Assembly: GCA_022601195.1 (NCBI GenBank)
Contig: JAHZIX010000025.1
Span: forward strand, 1 to 64,000
DNA length: 64,000 bases
Direction: 5' to 3'
Source: Deltaproteobacteria bacterium
GTDB lineage: Bacteria > Acidobacteriota > Thermoanaerobaculia > Multivoradales > JAHZIX01
Below are positions 20,001 through 26,452 of the stretch, one piece after another. Numbering within the stretch: position 1 is the stretch's first letter; the number at the start of each line of letters is the position of its first letter. A program made the translations under genes and the position numbers. The notes beneath the pieces were generated by a model. That model saw only the letters and a program-made list of their open reading frames with translations. It was not told the origin of the DNA and searched no databases.

Positions 20001-22190
20001 GCGCAACGACGCGGAAACCTGAAAAGCTGCGCTGCCCGGGTCCATTTGCTCCAACAACCAGAGCCGCTCCTGGGCGAAGGTCACGGGCATTTGGATGGGC
20101 ATCTCGCCCTGCCGAGGCACCGGGGTGACCAGAGACGCCGTCCCGGTCAGCCCCTCGATGCGCTCCGCCTGCTGAGCCACCGTGGGCGCTTCGAAGACCA
20201 GCTCTACGGGTAAATCAAGCTCCAGGGAAGCTCGCAGCCGAGAGACCAGTTGGGCCGCCAGGATGGAGTCGCCACCGAGAGCGATGAAGTGATCCTCCAC
20301 TCCCACTGGTCGGCCACCGAGGACCAGGCTCCACTGCTCCGCGATCCGTTCTTCGAGATCGGTGCGAGGCGCCACGAAAGTGGCTGCCTCGGTAGTCGAC
20401 AGGGCTTCTCCGGCCGTGCTGCGAAGCAGGCTCGGTAAGCTACCTTCCAAGAAAGCTGCCCGACAGGCCCGGCGTTGAATTTTGCCACTGGAAGTCTTGG
20501 GAACACCGCCGGGGCGCACCAGCTCCACCGCCCAGATCTCCACTTCGTGCACTTCCGCCACCGCTTTCCGAATGGCTTCCACCAGGGGTGAGCTGTCCGG
20601 GTCTCGGTAGTCGCGACGGACCTCCTGGACTACTGCGAGACGCTCTTCCCCTTCCACTTCGACGGCAAAGGCCGCGGTGCAACCAGGGCGAAAGGCAGCA
20701 TGGCTGGACTCCGCCGTCAGCTCGATGTCCTGGGGATAGTGATTGCGGCCCCGCAGGATGACCAAATCCTTGAGTCGGCCGGTGACGAACAACTCCCCGG
20801 AGTCCACAAAACCCAAGTCGCCGGTGCGCAGAAAAGTCTCCGAGGTGCTGTCACCGCTCAAGCGGGCACCAAACGACTCGGTACTCTCCTGGGGCCGATT
20901 CCAATAGCCCCGCGCGAGGCTCTCGCCGGCTACCCAGATCTCCCCCACGGTGCCCGGCAGAGCCGGCACGTGGGTTTCCGGGTCGACCACTTCGACCCGA
21001 GCCCCGGCGGGAGCCTGGCCGCAGCTCACCAAGGAACGGGTCGCCGAGGAGTCGTCGGAGGCAACTTCGGCCCGGTCCTGCTCCAAGGCTGCGGCATCGA
21101 ATCGATCGACTCGTGGAGCCTTCTGGCTATCGACACCGGAAACAAAGAGAGTTGCCTCGGCGAGGCCGTAACAAGGCAGGAATGCCTCTCGGCGAAAGCC
21201 CTGGGGCGCGAAGGTCTCGGCGAACAAGTCCAAGGTGGTCGCACGAACCGGCTCGGCACCGTTGAAAGCCACTCGCCAGGAGGAGAGGTCCAAAGCCTCT
21301 CGCTCCGCCGGTGAAATTCGGTCGACGCAGAGCTGAAACGAGAAGTTGGGGCCGCCGCTGGTGGTCGCGCGAGTCCTGGAGATCAATGAAAGCCAGCGTT
21401 TGGGCTCTTGTAGAAAAGTCAGAGGAGCCATCAGATGAGCAGTGGCCCCCACAAAGAGGGGTTGAAGCACCGCTCCGATCAAACCCATGTCGTGGTAGAG
21501 AGGCAGCCAGCTCACCACCACTTCCTCGGCAGTTTGGGCAAAGGCCTGGCGAATCAACTCTTCATTTGCCGCCAAACTCTCGAAGGTCACCTGGACGCCC
21601 TTGGGCAGGGAGGTCGATCCGGAGGTGTATTGGAGAAAGGCAATGCCGTCACTGGCATTGCCAGGAGGCCGCCAGCTATTGGCATCCTCGCTGCGACTGC
21701 CCTCCACCGTCAGCCACTGAACCGCAGCTAGCTCGGCCAGCCCGGAAGCGAGGCGAGAGAACTTTTCTAAATGTTGCTCACTGGTCAAAGCCACCACGGG
21801 CTGAGCGTCTTCGGCGATAGCTCCGAGCCGCGGCAGGGCCCGACGAGACTGAGGAGGGTAAGCGGGAACTGCGACCGCTCCTGCCAACAGACAACCGAGG
21901 AAACCGACGACAAACTCGAGGCCCGGGGGAAACAACAACAACACCCGTTCCTGGCTGGCCCCAGCCGCCTGCAGTTGGACAGCAACTTGTCGAGCCCGCT
22001 CGTAGAGCTCCTCATAGGTCAGCCGACTGTCGCTGTCCCCCTGTAGGTCCGCGGCAGCCAGCCCACCGTCCAACGCCTCCGGCGTCCAGAAGGTATAGGC
22101 CACCTTGGCAGGAGACTCTCTTGCTCGCTGTTCCAGGAGATGGAGAAAAGAAATGATAGCGGGAGAGGCCACAACACTCCGACTGGCCAT
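8100..22190 (-). CDS. FAAL-NRPS, first protein of the assembly line
   Basis: 4696 residues if translation starts at the ATG at 22190, which has AAGGAG six bases upstream; an ATG at 22205 has no ribosome site. Domains: fatty acyl-AMP ligase (about 10-590, TSGSTSLPKG near 185); ACP (Ser near 640); C (HHAISDG near 833); A1 (about 1170-1700, TSGTTGRSKG near 1320) of the aminoadipate-reductase (Lys2) type with AHDPLLRD near 1364; T (Ser near 1756); cyclization Cy (about 1835-2270, DLLIAD at 1964-1969 in place of HHxxxDG); A2 with the exact Cys code D-L-Y-N-L-S-L-I-W; T (Ser near 2837); C (HHIAADG near 3029); A3 with code D-L-Y-D-F-S-L-V-W and an inserted methyltransferase (VLEVGCGTG near 3940); T (GVDSI, Ser near 4386); and a tail of about 270 residues resembling the second half of an E domain. 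It loads a fatty acid and builds an acyl-X-thiazoline-(methyl) residue chain for the next NRPS. Confidence 0.97.
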   Translation of the reverse strand: MASRSVVASPAIISFLHLLEQRARESPAKVAYTFWTPEALDGGLAAADLQGDSDSRLTYEELYERARQVAVQLQAAGASQERVLLLFPPGLEFVVGFLGCLLAGAVAVPAYPPQSRRALPRLGAIAEDAQPVVALTSEQHLEKFSRLASGLAELAAVQWLTVEGSRSEDANSWRPPGNASDGIAFLQYTSGSTSLPKGVQVTFESLAANEELIRQAFAQTAEEVVVSWLPLYHDMGLIGAVLQPLFVGATAHLMAPLTFLQEPKRWLSLISRTRATTSGGPNFSFQLCVDRISPAEREALDLSSWRVAFNGAEPVRATTLDLFAETFAPQGFRREAFLPCYGLAEATLFVSGVDSQKAPRVDRFDAAALEQDRAEVASDDSSATRSLVSCGQAPAGARVEVVDPETHVPALPGTVGEIWVAGESLARGYWNRPQESTESFGARLSGDSTSETFLRTGDLGFVDSGELFVTGRLKDLVILRGRNHYPQDIELTAESSHAAFRPGCTAAFAVEVEGEERLAVVQEVRRDYRDPDSSPLVEAIRKAVAEVHEVEIWAVELVRPGGVPKTSSGKIQRRACRAAFLEGSLPSLLRSTAGEALSTTEAATFVAPRTDLEERIAEQWSLVLGGRPVGVEDHFIALGGDSILAAQLVSRLRASLELDLPVELVFEAPTVAQQAERIEGLTGTASLVTPVPRQGEMPIQMPVTFAQERLWLLEQMDPGSAAFQVSASLRLGGPLASRPLEQSLTLLVARHEALRTTLPKVDGGPCQMILPPAPFPLPVVDLSHLEPEQRAAVAEKLSEEDVGTPFDLAAGPLFRATLAHLGPQEHVLLLNTHHAISDGWSMGILVRELVTVYGELVQGRQPELPALPLQLADFAVWQRQRLQGEFLEEQVSYWKEQLSGAPMVLELPTDGPRPAVQTFRGGRQQLALPKALAASLKEVGRRDGATLFMTLLAALALILRRHTGQQDLLVGTPASVRPHADLEQAFGFFLNTLVLRADLSEKPTFRQLMSRLRDTALGAFGHQEMPYKKVVEELQVPRDLSRTPLFQVFFNLLNFPFKKAQVEGLDIELFSKPQPPAKFDMTVYVEDLEDGLHFDLVYNADLFSERRMEIFLAQYGRLLEQVAEAPELSIDRFSLVTPEERAVLPDPSRPLSAEWHGFITEKLTESARRSPESLALADPSGQWSYREYEAWTNRLAHVLRGAGIGEGDLVAIHAERNGSLPWAVMGIWKAGAAFMVIDPAYPPRAVLERVEMARPQGWLRLPGCGSMPEEVAAWAAENPFRLQLDLPAIGEAASQARLAAAPVEPPAISPDPNGLAYIAFTSGTTGRSKGIVGSFLPQSHFFVWYGENFQVTSEDRFSLLSGLAHDPLLRDIFGPIWFGGSLHVPPPEIHKDAKRLGDWVRDGNLSVLNCTPSLLRVVASEALIDEAGRPTDDLGLPSVRYVFTVGELLTWRDVRLLEKTSPEATLVNFYGATETPQGQSYFLAMDAQRGRIQGQPGLGGGVPLGRGIDGVQLVVQGPQGEQAGVGEVGEVCVRTPYLSLGYLEDAAATAEDGSSEAGSSASIGQTRTDPAFTADPAGKEGVGLYFTGDLGSYLPDGTVAFLSRIDDQLKIRGFRIEPAHVEAAVLEHPAIEQAAVFAADSATGAYLAACLVRAHGFEMPSAGDLQTFLKDRLPESFVPSRFAAIDEMPLTLNGKADRRKLKAHFDSYLESQGLAPAADFAAPAGAVEERIAEIWRELLEVERVGAHDNFFELGGHSLLATRLAAQLEREFGTEVRLKDLFLLPTVAELAAHVSPTSTAGEDRGGVTGPEERGSKAEVLELITPATESRFEPFPLTEIQQAYWIGRSAGIELGNVASHRYLEMDSENLDLPRLEVAWQSLVDRHDMLRAVVHDDGQQQVLEEVPAYRIEVEDLRGLPVEEMEASLLATRQRLSHNVMPSDRFPLFEIRASRLGEGRYRLHFSFDLLIADAWSFGVIGRDLAEAYRVGRPAAAPELSFRDYVLAEKAIRQSALYRRSEAYWQERLATLPPAPELPLVKALSALQEPRFVRRTSRVEAADWQRLRELATRAGVTSSGLLLTAFSQVLATWSKNPNFLIVLTLFNRLPLHQDVGELVGDFTTTNLLEVNLDPQETFRKRAKGVQQRLFEDLDHRYMSGVEVLRELGRKQGGGIRAAAPVVFTSLLDLGRGDLLEVVRELDAEIGYSVSQTPQVYLDHQVYEEDGALVFNWDVVEEILPPGLLDEMFDAYCSLLQDLLKDESSWQRTSLSSVPADQLEVRSAVNATEDPVPAGLLQEPFFAQASRNPEAVAVVAPGRSVSYGELAAGAARLGQQLRDRGAQPNELVAIVMEKGWEQVAAAFGVLVSGAAYLPVDPALPAQRQAFLLEFGKVRFVLTQSWLEDSLEWPAGVERLVVDDATVSVPEGAALPELAPSQQQASDLAYVIFTSGSTGLPKGVMIDHRGALNTCVDINQRFQVGPEDRTLALSALNFDLSVYDLFGLLGAGGAIVMPEASGRREPGHWWQLIADHGVTIWNTVPALMEMLVEHAEDQVADRLRLVLLSGDWIPLSLPERIEKRAPGASVISLGGATEASIWSILYPIDTVEPSWASVPYGKPMVNQTFHVLDEGLDPRPVWVPGELYIGGIGVALGYWRDEEKTSGSFLTHPRTGERLYRTGDLGRYLPDGNIEFLGREDFQVKVQGYRIELGEIEAALLEIPGVRSAVASVAGERWGSRRLVGYLVTGEEPLPERDEIRRFLLERLPEYMVPLAFVELEALPLSANGKVDRGALPEPDWGQMGEDVGGDDGAPIGPVEELVAGIWCQVLDLPQVGRNQDFFALGGHSLLATQVITRLREVLKVDLPLQVLFEAPTVAALTAAVGAAGGAGDAPEMGPIERLPRDQPLRLSAAQQRLWFLDQLVPGSPTLNVPAAIRLEGNLDPEALVRSLGRIVERQESLRTVFRAEDGQPYQRVQERFELALPRVDLAGLRGEDREGEMVSLATREAWASFDLAQDDLFRVHLLKLAEGEHVLLLTFHHIAADGWSMGVFARELAAIYTPLVAETGLAAVNGSPETGSSGTGLSGTDFSKTSAAAHRPLPELRAQYADFAAWQLDWFESGILEPQLDYWKQRLESAPQVLELPLDRPRPAVLSVRGKRFGVTWSQELTESLRALSRDHGGTLFMTLLAAYQTLLHGYSQQREIVVGSPIAGRRRPEAEDLIGMFFNLLAFRTDLGGDPSFGELLGRSRETALGAYANQDLPFEKLLEELAPDRDTSRTPIFQVTLVLADAPMGGTSLPGVDLSLVDIDRQVANFDLNLQLSETADGLQGWFEYRTELLDGSTISRMAHHFQTLLAAAAEDPTRRLSELSLLSAPECQQLVTEWNDTARPFDRHETLHSLFEAQVARTPDAPAVAFGGRQWSYREVEEQANQIAHHLRSIGVRRGDLVAVLLERSAEMVPTVLGVLKAGGAYVPLETSYPASRISWIVKANGINALLFSESALDLVFELEDTSNLDHLVCIDGDPDLQETPARHHWTRQHLEAQPSVSLEHLTGGEDMAYIIFTSGSTGRPKGVMVRHEPVINLIEWVNRTYQVGPGDRVLFITSLCFDLSVYDVFGLLAAGGTVRVANRDEAGDPEALARILFTEPITYWDSAPAALQQLAPLLPQLETSLGAAAQTGKEALRLVFLSGDWVPLGLPDQVRGSFPKAQVIALGGATEATVWSNFFPVTEVDRHWRSIPYGRPIQNSSYYVLDSSLRPCPLGVPGDLFIGGECLSMGYAARPDLTVAQFLPDPISALVGARMYRTGDRARFRPSGDIEFLGRLDHQIKLRGFRIELGEVEAALRRHEAVAESLAMVREDSPGARRLVAYAIREPGYRPPEEAPAEDQVEQWKDVYDGIYSQGAGRHDATFDISGWNSSYSGEAIPAEDMRTWVETTVERVLELKPRRVLEVGCGTGLLLYRLAPHCEAYKGTDLSAVSLQRIRDQIEAGDDRLDHVELEERPGHDWSGIEPGSFDLVLLNSVTQHFPDADYLFKVIEGAVGALAPGGVMFVGDVRSLPLLEAFHSSIQVFQAESGASRDDVETRIRRRLLMEEELVISPAFFRSLQDRLPALSRVEIQLKRGRYHNELSRFRFDAVLHVGGDTQPKVPTWLDWAEEGLTAEGLAERLGSQPELIAVRGIPNARLAGERAALSWLAGEGDPSVEILREGIEFGDSKPGNSHRDIAQETRSGLEPETLYELAKSQGYGVEIGEGSQAGFFYALFHQPATAVDSSFEGDRLEGGEASLPETAALTSDPQRAAAYRELVPRLREHLAKELPEYMVPAAIVLLESLPVTANGKVDRRALPEPETGRQASGESFEGPRNEVEEVLARVLAEVLGHDRVSIHDNFFELGVDSILSIQVITRAQQVGMEVTPAQLFQHQSIADLAGVVSMADPAASGDSGGVSALSDEERDQRQQWLDGCREAVGGGRAPVTLARASVPTEAPFPSPALSLTAEETSSFLGAANEAYRTEPIDLLATALGAAWVGNSGSTAVAVAVTTGEGSLFPLVLEPTVFQGWADPAARGEALKVFKEKIREVPRREVPFETDVEWPEIRLQLNLPLGLQVDLGGDPGSLVSTGEQPPVERLQMEGVPQLSVTVESDRLVVSDPTVETAPGQRLGGEVLTELRRLLEHCLSAEAGGFTASDFPEADLGGEDLDALLDLIG

Positions 22191-22205
22191 AAAAAACTCC
22201 TTCAT
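22184..22205 (-). promoter_or_regulatory. Ribosome site deciding the NRPS start
   Basis: On the minus strand the AAGGAG of the upstream ATG's own codons lies six bases before the ATG at 22190. The ATG at 22205 has no purine-rich sequence at the right distance, so the downstream start is preferred. Confidence 0.65.
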
Positions 22206-22895
22206 GGGAGCTAGATCAGGAAAACAAAAAGAATGGCTGCTCGCCCATAAAGGCTTTCATCTGAGCACCTTCAACCACCCAAACACCCTCTAGAAAATAT
22301 CACACCCCCTTTCACGGTAGCAACTGCATGCACAGGTACGGATGAGTAAATAAAGTGTTTCAAAAAACCTTCTCAAACAGCTCAAGCAAGACATCAATAA
22401 TTCATAATTTCCACCCATAAAACCATGCTTAGTTCTCGACTTCTGTTGAGCCGAATTCTCCAGCTACGAAGCTTCCCCTTTCGAGGATCCCCCATTAAGG
22501 AAAATCGGGTGGGACACGCTGCCCAAGAAGAGGTCCCGGGAATAGATCAAAAGATCTAGATCGAGTTTGGATTCCAGGAAAAAAGAACTATCGAAGGCAA
22601 TGAGCCAAGGGCAATCTAGCTCGAACTTCTCACCAACCTTTTACTGCGACACTAGATCTCCGGCCTCAGAAGGCGATTCGCTTCTCCGCAGATGGAAACT
22701 ATGCCTGCGTCACAGAAAACGCCTTCTTCCTGGAACTCCAGGCATCTTCGGTGTCTAGCGACGAAGTCGGTGAGAAGCTCATGCTAGGAGCAAGGTCCTG
22801 ACGTTGGTCCTCACCTCCGGGAGCCTGATTTCCTAGAAACGGTCGAGAAAAGACCGCGGGAAGAAAAGGCCCGTGAGCTGCGTTATGATCCATTT
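22191..22895. promoter_or_regulatory. Intergenic region with divergent promoters (NRPS / PcfJ-like)
   Basis: This 705-bp stretch separates the NRPS operon (minus) from the PcfJ-like gene (plus). The part near the NRPS, about 22200-22450, is AT-rich, as expected for a promoter and leader. I could not assign -35/-10 or -24/-12 boxes with confidence. The short frame at 22567-22758 shows no ribosome site or known motif. Confidence 0.5.
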
Positions 22896-24395
22896 ATGCC
22901 ACAGCGGCAAAAAGAGAGCCAAAGAGCCAATGATCGACCCCTCACCAAACACGAGCAATACGAGCTCAGCCGGCATCTCTTTTCCTTAAAGCTCAGGGAC
23001 AAAGAGTCCTACCAAGTCTGGTGCACAGAGCGAGGTTTCGAGCCTGGCCTTCGGAAGACCGAACCCCATCGGCGGAAGGAGTTGCAGCAGCACCGACTGG
23101 AGATGTCAAAGATTCAAAGAGCGAGGCTCAGCAAGAACTCTCGTTCCCCGGATCAGCTCTTGTCGAGAGTTCTTTCCGGAGAAGCCGAGGAGGAGCTACT
23201 CAGCCCTGAATGGGCCCGTGTTGCTGAGCTATCCAAGACCCTCGGTAAGAAGCAAGGGTCCAGGGACGCCTTCGAAAGTCTTGTCAAACTCGCCCTCAAG
23301 AAGACCAAGCTTTTCGATGCGACGCCGGTCATCGGTACCTACTCCCGAGGAATGCACAACTGCATGCTGGGCGCCCTTGCCTCCCTCGCGACCTACCACG
23401 AAGTATGGATACGGAGCGCCGATCAATTCAAACCCAAGAGCAAGAGCGCCAGGAAACAGCTAGGAGAGCTCACTCGCTTTCTGCTGGCTAAATATGAAGT
23501 ACCGTCCTTCATGGACTCAGTGTGGTTCAAGCGGTCCAGAACTCAAGGCTGGTTCATCCATATGGGCCGGGGCCAGAACATCCGCACCGCGAGGCGCCTA
23601 TTCGTTCCCCTAACTCGAAAGATGGCGCACTGTTTTCTCGGGGCCCCTGGGGATTATACCGTGGAGCAAGCCTTTCGCTGGGCTCAGGTACATGGGCTTG
23701 GGGGCAATCGTCGGGTCACCGAAGCAGTCTACGGAACCCGCCTAGGTAGAGAGTTCAAAAACGATGACTTCTGGTCGACAGTGATTCGCTTCTTCATCGC
23801 CAATCCCATGCTCGACACCGCCCACTATGGCCCCATCGTGGACTACATTCACCACCAGAAATTCGCCTCGGAGAGGATCTTCATGGGGCCGGGCCGAGTC
23901 GAAGAAACGCCGCCTCCCCACCCCGGTTTCTCCATGAGGAAGCGAAACCCAGAACGCCTTCTCAGGCAGGTAGAAGTTTGGCATCGCGGACTGGGCCGGG
24001 TGAGGGAGACCGGCGACCATGCTTGGGATTCCAGCGGGATTCCTGAGTTTGTCCAAGTTGAAGGTCGTGACAAGAAGCGGCGGTGGACGATCCAAGAGCT
24101 CTTGAGTATCAATGCTCTACGGAATGAGGGCCGGACCATGGGTCACTGCATCGCGAGCTACGCTGGCTCCTGTGCCTCTGGTCGATCGAGCGTCTGGACC
24201 CTGAGACTTCGCGAGCCAGAGGGCGACCAGTGGAAGGAAGTCCGACACCTCACCATCGAAGTGAGACCCCAGGATCGTGTCATCGTCGAGGCACGGGGCC
24301 GCTTCAACGCCTACCCCACACCTCAACAAATGAGAATCTTGCAGCAGTGGACCCAGCAGGAGAATTTGAGCCTTCCTAGCTACATTGCCGGTTGA
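22896..24395 (+). CDS. PcfJ-like protein
   Basis: 499 residues. The C-terminal third carries the PcfJ-type pattern: MGHCIASYAGSCASG near 410-424, then a strand ending in TIEV, then an ARGRFNAYP block near 467. This family is named after a gene of an enterococcal conjugative plasmid; its biochemical role is not established. The N-terminal 150 residues are strongly basic and charged (many K/R/E), consistent with nucleic-acid binding, but that is inference. The ATG at 22896 has no clear ribosome site. The gene is divergent from the NRPS and probably unrelated to it. It and the orphan gene at 24.5-25.1 kb converge. Confidence 0.8.
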   Translation: MPQRQKESQRANDRPLTKHEQYELSRHLFSLKLRDKESYQVWCTERGFEPGLRKTEPHRRKELQQHRLEMSKIQRARLSKNSRSPDQLLSRVLSGEAEEELLSPEWARVAELSKTLGKKQGSRDAFESLVKLALKKTKLFDATPVIGTYSRGMHNCMLGALASLATYHEVWIRSADQFKPKSKSARKQLGELTRFLLAKYEVPSFMDSVWFKRSRTQGWFIHMGRGQNIRTARRLFVPLTRKMAHCFLGAPGDYTVEQAFRWAQVHGLGGNRRVTEAVYGTRLGREFKNDDFWSTVIRFFIANPMLDTAHYGPIVDYIHHQKFASERIFMGPGRVEETPPPHPGFSMRKRNPERLLRQVEVWHRGLGRVRETGDHAWDSSGIPEFVQVEGRDKKRRWTIQELLSINALRNEGRTMGHCIASYAGSCASGRSSVWTLRLREPEGDQWKEVRHLTIEVRPQDRVIVEARGRFNAYPTPQQMRILQQWTQQENLSLPSYIAG

Positions 24396-24500
24396 GGCAG
24401 TGGTTGCCGGCTTCCACATCGGCGGATCGGCTGGCGCCGAACCCCGTGGACTGGGCTCCCGTGGCCGGAATGCCGAGGGTCTCACCGACCGCTTGGCAGC

Positions 24501-25100
24501 TCAGTCGGTATCTGTCAGAAAGCCGACCCAAGCAAGGTCTGAGTCCTTCCAGAGGACTACGAAGCACCAATCCCATGCGACGCCAAAGAACCAATTCGTG
24601 AACAGGTAGTTCTCTCTCTCAGAACAGACCTCACATCCTGGAATGGAACCTGGGAGAAACTCGAACGCGTGGTATTCGCCGACCGACCCAAAGAGAGCGT
24701 CTATCCGTCTCCGCTCCTTTGGCGACGCGTCAGAACGTTTTCGGGAGTATGCCCCAAGTCGATCAGCCGCCGCCTTCGCCATGGTGTTCTGAAACTCTTC
24801 GTCGCGGCGCTCGAGTCGGCAATGCTCATGGAGTGATTCGATGGAGAAGACCGAGTCGTACATGGAGTCGAAGGTAGAGCGCAAAACCTTCCGACAGCCC
24901 GGATCAGCGATGGCCGCGGAGAGAACTCGCCGGGCTTCGGTGGCGGTCGGAGCCGGGGTTGCTGAAGGGGGCGCCGTTGGAGAAGCCCCGGCCTCGCGGT
25001 GATACCACTGCCACACGAATCGAAAATTGGACGACTTTCGTATCTTGGCTGCAAGCCTGTCGAGAGATAGAGGTTCTGTGTTGACTGCTGTGAGAATCAT
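24501..25100 (-). CDS. Hypothetical protein
   Basis: 199 residues from an ATG at 25100 that has AGAGG eight bases upstream; a longer frame from a TTG at 25160 is less likely. I do not recognise the family. It starts with a short helical region with LDRLAAKIRKSS, has a Pro/Ala/Thr linker near residues 40-55, a charged middle, and an aromatic C-terminus (NWFFGVAWDWCFVVLW) that could pack as a beta-strand core rather than cross a membrane. It converges with the PcfJ-like gene. The small-orphan pattern and the decayed gene upstream suggest accessory DNA. Confidence 0.6.
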   Translation of the reverse strand: MILTAVNTEPLSLDRLAAKIRKSSNFRFVWQWYHREAGASPTAPPSATPAPTATEARRVLSAAIADPGCRKVLRSTFDSMYDSVFSIESLHEHCRLERRDEEFQNTMAKAAADRLGAYSRKRSDASPKERRRIDALFGSVGEYHAFEFLPGSIPGCEVCSERENYLFTNWFFGVAWDWCFVVLWKDSDLAWVGFLTDTD

Positions 25101-25229
25101 CTTTGTTACCTCTTCTAGCCCCCTGCTCCCCACCGAGGGTACAGCAACTTGGTCCGCCAATATCCCCCCACCGAATTGGCCTCGCTCTTAGGCCCAAATG
25201 GCGCGAGATCGGCGACGCGAAACACTGAT

Positions 25230-25625
25230 TTGTAAGCCAAATCTAATAATTCTTTCCCGTTCTCGCCGCAATCTAGCACCTGCCTATTGAATTGACGTGG
25301 GCGCTGAAAAGTAAACCGAATTCTGTCGAGCCAAGCTTGCCTTCCCCCGGTCGAAATCACAACCGACTCGCGGCATCGGTCTTAGAAGCGATCTCAGATC
25401 ACGCGCGCCTGAGGAAAAAACAAAAGTTTTCATTAATTGATTCCCCGTCATGCCGTACCGTTAGGACGACTCTGTCATCCTCCGGGTCCGGATTTTCTCC
25501 AACTTTGACCTTGTCGAATATGTCATGAGCAGGCTCGCAATCGGCACCCCAGGTACACAGATAGGCGCAGCCAACATCGAGATCGATCTCCGCCAGGTCG
25601 GAAATGGCCTTGATGCCTGCCACCT
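25230..25625 (-). pseudogene. Decayed paralogue of the 39-kb orphan gene
   Basis: Two pieces in different frames match the protein at 38954-39475. The first (about 25399-25623) has CAYLCTWGADCEPAHDIFD and ENPDPEDDRVVLT against CAYLCAWGDECERVHDIFD and GDPDPEDKSVVMT. The second (about 25235-25360) has RQAWLDRIRF and QFNRQVLD against KEAWLDRIRF and QFNRQVLD. A frame change and in-frame stops (TGA, TAA) separate them, and the first 50 or so residues of the intact protein are missing. This is a degraded duplicate, not a functional gene. Confidence 0.85.
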
Positions 25626-25822
25626 ATTCTTTCTTCAGGACCTAAACTCTAGGACCTAAAACTTAATAGGAACTTAATGATTACACCAAGTCCATCTACG
25701 CCCTTTGGTATCTCGGAAGCATCTCTTTAGGAAGGTTTCTGCTACGCTCTTGGACCATCAAAACCATGGCCCCCGGGAAGAACAACTCCCAGGACAAACG
25801 ACCCTAGCCCGTTGAGGGCAAT

Positions 25823-26395
25823 ATGACGACTCACGTATCTACTGAAGTCACCGACCTGCTTCTAGCCTGGAGGAACGGCCGGCAAGAAGCCCTAGCGGAA
25901 TTGATGGAGTTCGTCTACTCACGACTACTCCGAATCGGAGGGGCGTACCTCAAAGACGAACGCGCAGACCATACTCTCGATGCAGCCGCGCTGGTTCACG
26001 AGTGCTACCTGCGCTTGGTTCAGCAGGAGCGGGTCCGATGGCAAGACCGGGCTCATTTCTTTGCCGTAGCGGCTCGGTTGATGCGCAGAGTACTGCTGGA
26101 CCATGCTCGCCGCCGGGAATCTCTGAAACGAGGTTCCGAAATCGCGAAGATTCCACTGGATGAAGCGATGGATTCCTTTCCCATACGTCAGCCGCAGTTG
26201 ATCGCTCTGGACCAAGCTCTACACGATCTCGAGGCAAAGGACTCCCAGCTCTCCGAGCTCGTGGTACTGCGCTACTTCGGCGGTATGAGGAAGGAGGAAG
26301 TCAGCGAAGTCCTCGGCATCTCCAGCGCCACCGTGTCCCGGCGGTGGCGCACAGCCCGGGCCTGGCTCTTCGAATACCTGTCCGAGGACGGTTGA
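25823..26395 (+). CDS. ECF-type RNA polymerase sigma factor
   Basis: 190 residues, the usual size for a small extracytoplasmic-function sigma factor. Region 2 has the TLDAAALVHECYLRLV pattern and DRAHFFAVAARLMRRVLLDHARRR, which is typical of the TIGR02999 family found in acidobacteria and planctomycetes. Region 4 has a helix-turn-helix, LRYFGGMRKEEVSEVLGIS followed by ATVSRRWRTARAWL. No anti-sigma gene is adjacent. Instead a Ser/Thr kinase starts 57 bases downstream on the same strand, the standard arrangement for this family, so control by phosphorylation is likely but inferred. Confidence 0.93.
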   Translation: MTTHVSTEVTDLLLAWRNGRQEALAELMEFVYSRLLRIGGAYLKDERADHTLDAAALVHECYLRLVQQERVRWQDRAHFFAVAARLMRRVLLDHARRRESLKRGSEIAKIPLDEAMDSFPIRQPQLIALDQALHDLEAKDSQLSELVVLRYFGGMRKEEVSEVLGISSATVSRRWRTARAWLFEYLSEDG

Positions 26396-26452
26396 GGGTC
26401 CGAAAAGACTTCCAGACGACACCGAGAACTCCTATCCCCCAATGCGACCGGA

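Noticed and set aside
22320..22345. Possible sigma-54 box before the NRPS (TGTGCATGCAGTTGCT on the minus strand)
   Set aside because: The -24 GG is not present at the required spacing.
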